Shown: positions 58,212 to 64,000 of the stretch, piece after piece
How positions within the stretch are numbered: position 1 is the first letter of the stretch
Layout: each line of letters starts with the position of its first letter
Assembly: GCF_019203965.1 (NCBI RefSeq)
Contig: NZ_CP076448.1
Location: 1,193,001 to 1,257,000 of the forward strand
From: Elioraea tepida
GTDB taxonomy: Bacteria > Pseudomonadota > Alphaproteobacteria > Acetobacterales > Acetobacteraceae
DNA length: 64,000 nucleotides
Reading direction: 5' to 3'
The notes under the pieces: generated by a model
Seen by the model: only the letters and a program-made list of their open reading frames with translations
Database searches by the model: none
What the model was told of the DNA's origin: nothing
Translations under genes and position numbers: made by a program

Positions 58212-58260
58212 GCGAGGACCCGGACGGCATGTTGTCGTGGACGGGACCCCTCCCCTGCGC

Positions 58261-58292
58261 AGGACTATAGTCCTATAGACTGCCTGGCGCAA
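58261..58292 (-). promoter_or_regulatory. Promoter and palindromic operator of the envelope cassette
   Basis: On the minus strand a -35-like TTGCGC (58287-58292) and a -10-like TATAGT (58264-58269) have a 17-base spacer. The -10 lies inside a perfect 14-base palindrome, AGGACTATAGTCCT (58261-58274), and a second CTATAG follows at 58274-58279. This A/T-rich patch is unusual in the window. A dimeric repressor site overlapping the promoter is a reasonable reading. Confidence 0.45.
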
Positions 58293-58355
58293 GGCAGACC
58301 CGGTTGGCAGGCGCGTGCGTCGGCGCCAAGGTGCGCGCCCGGGGAGGAGAAGGCG

Positions 58356-58898
58356 ATGAGCGACGCGACCGCACCGGCCGATACGTCAACTGCTGCGTGG
58401 AAGGACGCTGTGTTCGCCGCCCTCAAGGGCACCGGCGTGACAATAGTGAATTACGTGCCCGATGCCGGGCACGCGCGGCTGATCAGCCTCGCCGAGGCCG
58501 ACCCCGAGATCACCACGGTGGTGCTGACCACCGAGGAGGAGGGAGTGGCGGCCTCTGCCGGTGCGTGGCTCGGCGGGGCGCGCGCCGTGCTCCTGATGCA
58601 GTCCTCGGGCGTCGGCAACTGCATCAACATGCTCTCGCTGGTCGAGGCCTGCCGCTTCCCGATGCTGATGCTCGTGACGATGCGCGGCGAGTGGGCCGAG
58701 TTCAACCCGTGGCAGGTGCCGATGAGCCGCGCAACCGAGACGGTGCTCGCCGCGATGGGGGTTCGCGTGGTTCGCGTCGAGCGGGCGGAGGAGGCGGCGG
58801 AGGTCGTCTCGGCTGCGGCCGACCTCGCCTATGGCTCGGAGCAGGCGGTGGCGGTGCTCTTTGCGCAAAGGTTGATCGGACGGAAGGTGTGGAAATGA
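58356..58898 (+). CDS. ThDP-dependent sulfo-/phosphonopyruvate decarboxylase-like, alpha subunit
   Basis: A 180-residue pyrimidine-binding (PYR) domain protein. GVTIVNYVPDAGHARLISLA, TTEEEGVAASAGAWLGGARA with the family Glu, and LLMQSSGVGNCINMLSLVEA match ComD and the N-half of phosphonopyruvate decarboxylase. Such enzymes decarboxylate 2-keto acids bearing a sulfonate or phosphonate. It needs the beta subunit, whose ATG overlaps its stop (ATGA). ATG 58356 has GGGGAGGAGAAGG upstream. Confidence 0.82.
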   Translation: MSDATAPADTSTAAWKDAVFAALKGTGVTIVNYVPDAGHARLISLAEADPEITTVVLTTEEEGVAASAGAWLGGARAVLLMQSSGVGNCINMLSLVEACRFPMLMLVTMRGEWAEFNPWQVPMSRATETVLAAMGVRVVRVERAEEAAEVVSAAADLAYGSEQAVAVLFAQRLIGRKVWK

Positions 58899-59482
58899 GC
58901 GCGACCGTGATGCAGCGCCGCCCGGCCGTGCGCGCCCTGCTCGCCGACCGGCCGGCGGATCTCCTCGTGATCGCCGGCCTCGGCACGCCTGCCTATGACC
59001 TGTTCGATGCCGGCGACCATGACGGCAATTTCTACCTCTGGGGGGCGATGGGCGGGGCGGCGATGGTCGGGCTCGGGCTCGCGCTCGCGCGCCCCGCGAA
59101 CCCCGTGCTCGTTCTCACGGGCGACGGCGAGGCGCTGATGGGCCTTGGCGCTCTCGCCACGATCGGGGCGCGGAAGCCGTCGAACCTCTCCATCGCCGTG
59201 CTCGACAACGGCCATTTCGGGGAGACGGGCATGCAGAGGAGCCACACAAGCCTCGGCACCGACCTCACCGCGGTCGCCGCTGCCTGCGGCTTCGCCTGGA
59301 CCGCGACGGCGGCGACAGTCGAGGAGGCCCGCGCGCTTGCGCCGCGGCTCGCCGACCGTTCCGGCCCCGCGCTGATACGCCTCGTCGTCGGCGCCGAGCC
59401 CCTGCCGAAGACGCTTCCCCCCCGCGACGGGGCCTATCTGAAGACGCGCTTCCGCGCCAACTTGGGCCTCGCGCCGGCCTGA
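58895..59482 (+). CDS. ThDP-dependent decarboxylase-like, beta subunit
   Basis: A 195-residue ThDP-binding (PP) domain protein. The cofactor motif runs from GDGEALMGLGALATIG to VLDNGHFGETG, matching the G-D-G...N pattern with Mg ligands Asp and Asn. FYLWGAMGGAAMVGLGLALA matches ComE. Together with the alpha subunit it makes a full decarboxylase active site. Followed after 40 bases by a CMD-family gene. Confidence 0.82.
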   Translation: MSATVMQRRPAVRALLADRPADLLVIAGLGTPAYDLFDAGDHDGNFYLWGAMGGAAMVGLGLALARPANPVLVLTGDGEALMGLGALATIGARKPSNLSIAVLDNGHFGETGMQRSHTSLGTDLTAVAAACGFAWTATAATVEEARALAPRLADRSGPALIRLVVGAEPLPKTLPPRDGAYLKTRFRANLGLAPA

Positions 59483-59522
59483 AGCCGACACCCTCATCCA
59501 CTCACCAACCGGGAGACCCCGC

Positions 59523-59918
59523 ATGCCGCAGGATCCGTTCTTCAACCAGACGCTATTCGACAAGGGCCTCGAGGTCCGCAAGGAGGTGCTCGGCAAGGAC
59601 TATGTCGAGAGCTCGCTCGCCAAGGCGGACGATTTCATGCAGGCGTTCCAGGAGTTCACCACCCAGTATTGCTGGGGGATCATCTGGAACCGCCCGGGGC
59701 TGGATCGGCGCACGCGCAGCTTCCTCAACCTCGCGATGCTGATCGCGCTCAACCGCCCGAACGAGCTTAAGCTGCACATCGGCGGCGCGCTGAACAACGG
59801 CATCACCAAGGAGGAGATCAAGGAGGTGTGCCTGCAGGCCTTCATCTATTGCGGCGTGCCGGCGAGCCTCGACGCATTCAAGGTGGCGCAACAGGTCTTC
59901 GCCGAGCGCGGCATCTGA
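59523..59918 (+). CDS. Carboxymuconolactone-decarboxylase-family protein
   Basis: A 131-residue AhpD-like all-helical protein. NRPGLDRRTRSFLNLAMLIA, HIGGALNNGITKEEIKEV and QAFIYCGVPASLDAF are the family signature, including the conserved Glu and the Cys-Gly near the end. Some relatives are true 4-carboxymuconolactone decarboxylases, others act as peroxidases or unknown hydrolases. The link with the decarboxylase and dehydrogenase genes suggests a shared pathway. Confidence 0.85.
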   Translation: MPQDPFFNQTLFDKGLEVRKEVLGKDYVESSLAKADDFMQAFQEFTTQYCWGIIWNRPGLDRRTRSFLNLAMLIALNRPNELKLHIGGALNNGITKEEIKEVCLQAFIYCGVPASLDAFKVAQQVFAERGI

Positions 59919-59923
59919 CGGCG

Positions 59924-60799
59924 ATGGCGCCGCGGATCGCCCCGCCCGCCGCGGTGGCATTCGTCGGCCTCGGCACGATGGGGGCGCCGATGGCGGGCCA
60001 CCTTGCCACGAAGGGATATGCCGTCCGCGGCTGGGACATTTCGGAGGCGGCACGCGCCGCCTCCCCCGTCCCCGTCGCGACGTCGGCGGGTGCGGCCCTC
60101 TCGGGTGCTGAAGCGATCATCACCATGCTGCCGCACGGGAACGCCGTGCGCGAAGCACTTCTCGAGGGCGATGCGCTGGCGGACGCCGCCCCCGGGGCGC
60201 TCGTCATCGACATGTCGTCCTCCGATCCGCTCGGAACCCGCGCGCTCGGTGAGGCGCTCGCGTCCCGCGGCCTCGCTGTCATCGATGCCCCCGTCTCGGG
60301 CGGCGTGCGGAAGGCGCGCGAGGCGAGCCTCGCGATCATGGCCGGCGGGGAACCGGGGGAGATCGACCGGGCGATGCCGCTCCTCGAGGCGATGGGGGCA
60401 TCGGTGTTCCGCTGCGGCGCGCTCGGCGCGGGGCATGCCATGAAGGCGCTGAACAACTACGTCTCCGCAGCAGGCCTCGTCGCCGCCGTCGAGGCGCTCG
60501 CGATCGGCCGACGCTTCGGCCTCGACCCCGAAACGATGGTCGACGTGCTCAACGCCTCGACGGGCCGGAACAACTCGACCGAGAACAAGCTCAAGCAGCA
60601 GGTGATCCCGCGCAGCTTCGCGGCCGGCTTCGCGATCGGGCTGATGGCTAAGGACGTCGCCGCGGCCGCGCGCCTCGCCGACGGCCTCGGTGTCGAGGCG
60701 CCGCTCGCACAGGCGATGGCCGAGCGCTGGGCGGAGGCGGCGCACAGGCTCGGCCCCGGGGCCGACCACACAGCGATCGCGCGCCTCGTCGACCCCTAG
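59924..60799 (+). CDS. Beta-hydroxyacid dehydrogenase (HIBADH family)
   Basis: A 291-residue NAD(P)-dependent enzyme. The Rossmann start is FVGLGTMGAPMAGHLATKG; the substrate loop DAPVSGGVRKA binds the carboxylate; the catalytic Lys is in GHAMKALNNYVSAAG. The family includes 3-hydroxyisobutyrate, tartronate-semialdehyde and sulfolactaldehyde reductases. The SGG loop favours a carboxylate substrate. The TAG stop (60797-60799) lies inside a palindromic element. Confidence 0.85.
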   Translation: MAPRIAPPAAVAFVGLGTMGAPMAGHLATKGYAVRGWDISEAARAASPVPVATSAGAALSGAEAIITMLPHGNAVREALLEGDALADAAPGALVIDMSSSDPLGTRALGEALASRGLAVIDAPVSGGVRKAREASLAIMAGGEPGEIDRAMPLLEAMGASVFRCGALGAGHAMKALNNYVSAAGLVAAVEALAIGRRFGLDPETMVDVLNASTGRNNSTENKLKQQVIPRSFAAGFAIGLMAKDVAAAARLADGLGVEAPLAQAMAERWAEAAHRLGPGADHTAIARLVDP

Positions 60800-60893
60800 A
60801 GCGGTTTCCAGATGAGTGGAAACCGCTCTGGCCTTGTCTTGCGAGCATCTTCACGCATACGGCTGTTTCCAGCCGTATGCGATCTGCTCTAGG
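60795..60893. repeat. 99-bp palindromic intergenic element
   Basis: The ends are CCTAGAGC (60795-60802) and GCTCTAGG (60886-60893), a perfect inverted repeat. Inside are two hairpins: AGAGCGGTTTCCA/TGGAAACCGCTCT (60798-60829) and GCATACGGCTG/CAGCCGTATGC (60855-60880). The CTAG at each end supplies the TAG stop of the converging gene on that side. It resembles the short palindromic repeats common in alphaproteobacterial genomes; no other full copy is in the window. Confidence 0.75.
60798..60829 (+). terminator. Terminator-like hairpin after the dehydrogenase gene
   Basis: AGAGCGGTTTCCA and TGGAAACCGCTCT form a 13-bp perfect stem with a 6-base loop, directly at the stop codon, followed by GGCCTTGTCTT. 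The T-content is modest, so this is a probable but not textbook intrinsic terminator. Confidence 0.5.
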
Positions 60894-61983
60894 CCGCCCG
60901 GGGCAGCGCGCGCCCCGTTGCGGGGTCGAACAGATGGAGCCGCGCCGGATCGAACGCCACCGCCGCCGGCGTGTCGATCGCGGCCCTGACCTCGGCCCTG
61001 ACCTCCGCCGTGATGCGGAGCTTCGGCGCCACCTCCACCTCGACGAGGCGCTCGCTGCCGATCAGCTCCACCATCCACACTGTTCCCGGCACGGCGTCGG
61101 CGTCGTCGGGCGCGGCGAGACGGACATCCTGCGTGCGGATGCCGAGCACGAGCCGCCGCCCCTCGTCTGCCCGCGCGAGGCGGAAGGCCGGCGGCGCAGG
61201 GATCGCGCGGCCAGCGAGCATCAGCACGGGCGTGCCGTCCCGCCCGGCCAGCGTCACCTCGCAGAAGTTCATCGGCGGCGAGCCGATGAAGCCCGCGACG
61301 AACAGGTTCGCCGGGCGGTGGTAGACCTCCTACGGTCTGGCGAACTGCTGCACGACGCCCTCGTTCATGACCGCGACGAGGTCGGACATCGTCATCGCCT
61401 CGAGCTGGTCATGCGTGATGTAGATCGAGGTCGTCTCGAGATCGAGATGGAAGCGCTTGAGCTCGCCGCGCATCGTGGCGCGGAGCTTGGCGTCGAGGTT
61501 CGAGAGCGGCTCGTCCATCAGGAAGATGTCGGGCTTGCGCACCATCGCGCGGCCGAGCGCGACGCGCTGGCGCTGCCCTCCCGACAGGGCGCGCGGCTTC
61601 CGCGCGAGCAGATGGGCGATCTCGAGCACCTTCGCAGCAAGGCCGACCCTCTCCGCCCGCTCCCGCTTCGGAACGCCGCGAACCTTGAGGCCGTAGCCGA
61701 TGTTCGCCGCCACATCCATCGTCGGATAGAGGGCGTAGGACTGGAACACCATCGCAATGTTGCGCTCGCCCGGGGGGAGATGGTCGACCCGCTCGCCGCC
61801 GAACAGGATCGCCCCGCCGCTCGCCCGCTCGAGCCCGGCGATCAGGCGCAGAAGCGTCGTCTTGCCGCAGCCCGAGGGGCCGAGCAGCGTCACGAACTTC
61901 CGCTCCGGGAAGGTGAGGTCGAGCGCCTTCAGCACCACGTTGGCGCAGAAGGACTTCGAGAGCCTCTCGAGCCTGACTTCCAC
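60889..61983 (-). pseudogene. Carbohydrate ABC transporter ATP-binding protein, interrupted by in-frame TAG
   Basis: A MalK/UgpC-type ATPase of 364 codons including the stop that ends it at 60889. Walker A is GPSGCGKTTLLRL, the signature LSGGQRQRVALGRAM, Walker B FLMDEPLSNLD, and the switch His is in YITHDQLEAM. At 61330-61332 a TAG breaks the frame between QQFARP and EVYHRPANLFVAGFIG. Both sides are in one frame, and MalK relatives have P-L-E-V-Y there, so one base change from a Leu codon explains it. The rest is the regulatory TOBE domain. GTG 61983 is the start. Confidence 0.85.
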
Positions 61984-61988
61984 CGACC

Positions 61989-62876
61989 TCAGCCCTTTAC
62001 CGCGCCGGCGCCGAAGCCGGCGACGAGGTGACGCTGTAGGAGGGCGAACAGGATCGCCATCGGAACCGTCATCAGCACCGAGGAGGCCATCATCAGGCCC
62101 AAGTCGACATGCGTTCCGTCGAAGAAGTGCATCACCCCGACCGTCAGCGGAAGGTTCTCCATCGAGTTCATGAACCCCCGCCCGAACAGGTAGTCGTTCC
62201 ACGATACGATCAGGGAGAAGATCGCCGCCGCGACGATTCCCGGCCAAGCCGTCGGCAGCACGATCTCGAAGAACACGCGCAGCCGCGAGGCGCCATCGAC
62301 CAGCGCCGCCTCCTCGATCTCGACCGGAACCCCGCGGAAGAAGGCCCACATCAGCCACATGCAGAAGGGAAGGGTGATGCAGACATAGCCGAGCACGAGC
62401 GACAGGAGCGTGTCGGTTAGCCGGAGCTCCACCATCACAAGGAACATCGGGAAGACGAAGATGATCGAGGGCACCATGTAGCCGACGAGCGCGAGATAGG
62501 GCACCGCCCTCTGGCCGGGGAAGCGGAAGCGCGTGAGCGAGTAGGCGGCGAGGGTCGAGACCACCGTGCTAATCGCGGTGGTGCCGAGCGCGACCACCAC
62601 CGAGTTGAGGAACCAGTCGAGGAAGAAGGCGGAGGGCGGCATAGCCGTCGCGGTCGCGCCGCCGGCCTGGAAATAGGCGTCCTTGCCGGCGAACAGGGCG
62701 CGGTCGTTCTCGAGGGTCCAGGCCTCGGGCAGGAGTGTGGGCGGCCAGGCGAAGATCTCGTCCTTCGGCTTCACCGAGGTGAAGAACGCCCACAAGAGCG
62801 GGAAGCAGACGACGAAGGTGACGGCGAGGAGCAGACCGTAGAGCAGGGCCCGGCCGAGGAGGGCGCGCGTCGTCAC
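61989..62876 (-). CDS. Carbohydrate ABC transporter permease (MalG-like)
   Basis: A 295-residue permease with six membrane helices. The EAA loop that docks the ATPase is EIEEAALVDGASRLRVFFEI, preceded by the usual hydrophobic hairpins. It is intact. GTG 62876 overlaps the stop of the other permease (GTGA). Substrates of this CUT1 subfamily are di- or oligosaccharides or glycerol phosphate; the substrate here is unknown. Confidence 0.85.
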   Translation of the reverse strand: MTTRALLGRALLYGLLLAVTFVVCFPLLWAFFTSVKPKDEIFAWPPTLLPEAWTLENDRALFAGKDAYFQAGGATATAMPPSAFFLDWFLNSVVVALGTTAISTVVSTLAAYSLTRFRFPGQRAVPYLALVGYMVPSIIFVFPMFLVMVELRLTDTLLSLVLGYVCITLPFCMWLMWAFFRGVPVEIEEAALVDGASRLRVFFEIVLPTAWPGIVAAAIFSLIVSWNDYLFGRGFMNSMENLPLTVGVMHFFDGTHVDLGLMMASSVLMTVPMAILFALLQRHLVAGFGAGAVKG

Positions 62877-63819
62877 GCGGGCTTCTCCTCCGCCCCGAAG
62901 CCCGAGACGCGCACGTCGACGATGCTTCCCGCGAGCAGGAGCACGATCATCCCGACGCCGGTCGCTGCGGCCACGCCGAGGCGGAGGTTCGCCATGCCCT
63001 GCTCGAAGGCGTAGACGGCGAGGTTGACCGTGCTCGTCCCGGGCCCGCCGCGGGTCAGCAGGTAGATCTCCTCGAACGTGTTGAAGGTCCAGATCGTTCG
63101 GAACACGACGACGACGACGAGCACCTCTTGAGCAGCGGCAGTGTGATGTCGAGGAACCGCCGCAGCGCCCTCGCGCCATCCACCTTCGCCGCATCGTCGA
63201 GCTCGGTCGGGATCGTCTGCAGCCGCGCGAGCACGCAGATGATGACGAACGGCGTGTACGTCCACACGTTGAGGAGGATCGCCGAGGCCATCGCCATCGC
63301 CGGCGTCGAGAGCCAGGCGATGTTCTCCTCGATCACCCCGGCCTGCAGCAGCACGTGGTTGATGATCCCGATCTCGCGGTTGAAGATCCAACGCCAGTTC
63401 AGTGCGATCACCACCGTCGGCACGATGTAGGGGAACAGCAGGAGCCCGCGGAACACGGCGATCGCCGGGAGTTGCGTGTGCAAGAGAAGCGCGAGGCCGA
63501 CGCCGAAGCCGGTCTGCAGGACGATCGACCAGCCGGTCCAGATCAGGGCCTGGGAGAAGCTCTCCCAGAACAGCGGGTCGGCGAAGATGGCCTCGAAGTT
63601 GCGCAGGCCAGCGAAGCGCACGTCGTCCGGCCGCAGCGGGTTATAGGCGAGGAAGGCCATCCGTATGGCCTCCACCACCGGCCAGATCATGAAGGCGCCG
63701 GCGGTGAGGATGAACGGCAGCATGAAGAGCAGGCCGACCTTCGTGTCGGAGAGGCGCAGGCCGGCGGCACGGCGGGCGCGGCGCGGGCTGCCGCGTGCGG
63801 TCGCGGCCCGCGCCGCCAT
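62873..63819 (-). pseudogene. Sugar ABC transporter permease (MalF-like), frameshifted
   Basis: Two frames together make one permease. From ATG 63819 the protein runs through DTKVGLLFMLPFILTAGAFM to the EAA loop (DDAAKVDGARALRRFLDITL), then LPLLKR. The sensible continuation VLVVVVVFRTIWTFNTFEE is in another frame. One missing base at 63124-63129 in a short purine run would restore KEVLVVV. The C-terminal part ends at 62873. Second lesion in this transporter. Confidence 0.85.
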
Positions 63820-63820
63820 C

Positions 63821-64000
63821 TCAGCCGACGAGCAGGCGCGCGTTGTCGGAGCGGATCGCCTCGAACTGGCGCTGCCCCCACTCCGCCGCCTGGCGCGGCG
63901 TCGCGTTGTTCAGAAGCATCCGCTGCACGGCCTGCGCCCAGACGCTTCTCCCGTGCGCGATGCCGGCGAGTGGGTTGACGCCCTTCTTGAGCTCGTAGCC
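63821..64000 (-). CDS. ABC transporter extracellular solute-binding protein, C-terminal end
   Basis: The last 59 codons before the TGA at 63821 are present; the gene continues beyond the window. LKKGVNPLAGIAHGR, RMLLNNATPRQAAEWGQRQF and the end NARLLVG fit the C-terminal helices of a family 1 sugar-binding lipoprotein. It would be first in the operon: binding protein, MalF-like, MalG-like, ATPase. Two bases separate its stop from the permease ATG. Confidence 0.7.
   Translation of the reverse strand, partial: GYELKKGVNPLAGIAHGRSVWAQAVQRMLLNNATPRQAAEWGQRQFEAIRSDNARLLVG

Noticed and set aside
56784-58340. Long plus-strand open frame leading into the decarboxylase alpha gene
   Set aside because: The upstream part is antisense to the membrane protein gene and is highly charged and repetitive. 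The recognised domain starts at 58356.
30550-61332. Two in-frame TAG codons (30550-30552 and 61330-61332) as signs of amber recoding
   Set aside because: TAG is a normal stop here (2009-2011, 60797-60799, 60889-60891). Both affected genes or operons carry other lesions, so mutation or error is simpler.

Overview
The window is very GC-rich chromosomal DNA with mostly ordinary housekeeping content. It looks like an alphaproteobacterium of the Rhodospirillales, most likely Acetobacteraceae. This rests on gene content and order: an odhA/odhB pair, a CtrA-type response regulator, the NDUFA12-like gene next to mlaD and a DUF2155 gene, sppA-ihfB-lapA, trpF-trpB-trpA-accD-folC, and tsaE-amgK-murU-addB-addA. 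Genes are tightly packed, often with ATGA or GTGA overlaps, and about two thirds lie in co-directional runs. I found no tRNA, rRNA, insertion sequence, prophage or CRISPR array. The genus is not fixed by the sequence alone.

Layout. 1-3305: the end of a CobW/COG0523 GTPase, a WD40 protein, an FkbM methyltransferase, and a divergent pair of an isoprenylcysteine-type methyltransferase and ygfZ. 3389-9333: a co-directional run of three glycosyltransferases (GT9, GT2, GT4), an asparagine-synthase-like amidotransferase and a dihydroorotase. 9438-14748: the E2 and E1 subunits of 2-oxoglutarate dehydrogenase, with a lipoprotein hydrolase between them. 15049-17545: an FAH-fold hydrolase and the NDUFA12-mlaD-DUF2155 group. 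17733-24842: a shrunken class II ribonucleotide-reductase-like protein, RidA, a FemAB-like protein, a DMT exporter, a frameshifted DUF2075 helicase and a secreted EEP hydrolase. 24879-30226: MBL hydrolase, DUF2237, PPK2, GlsB, an FAD oxidoreductase, MarC and a CtrA-like regulator. 30403-32192: a multiply broken PEP-CTERM protein gene. 32733-36757: rlmH, a DUF952 gene, rpsA behind a structured leader, and sppA. 36754-45000: ihfB, lapA, pyrF, trpFBA, accD, folC, a sugar dehydrogenase and trxA. 45117-54905: addA, addB, murU, amgK, tsaE and a ferredoxin-NADP reductase. 55037-58211: a three-gene overlapping envelope cassette. 58356-60799: a two-subunit ThDP decarboxylase with a CMD-family protein and a beta-hydroxyacid dehydrogenase. 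60889-64000: a carbohydrate ABC transporter in which the ATPase and one permease are interrupted.

How it fits together. Most of the window is central metabolism (2-oxoglutarate dehydrogenase, pyrimidine and tryptophan synthesis, fatty-acid and folate synthesis), recombination repair (AddAB), peptidoglycan recycling (AmgK/MurU) and translation (S1, RlmH, TsaE). The accessory parts are the glycan cluster, the 55-58 kb envelope cassette and the 58-64 kb decarboxylase/transporter region. All clear gene lesions (PEP-CTERM gene, DUF2075 gene, ABC permease and ATPase) fall in accessory genes. They could be real decay or sequence error.

The observations I rate most worth checking are: the catalytically empty NrdJ-like protein (17733-19166); the holin/spanin/endolysin-like cassette (55037-58211); the multi-hairpin rpsA leader with two mutually exclusive stems (33742-33908); and the 99-bp palindromic element whose two ends supply the stop codons of converging genes (60795-60893).
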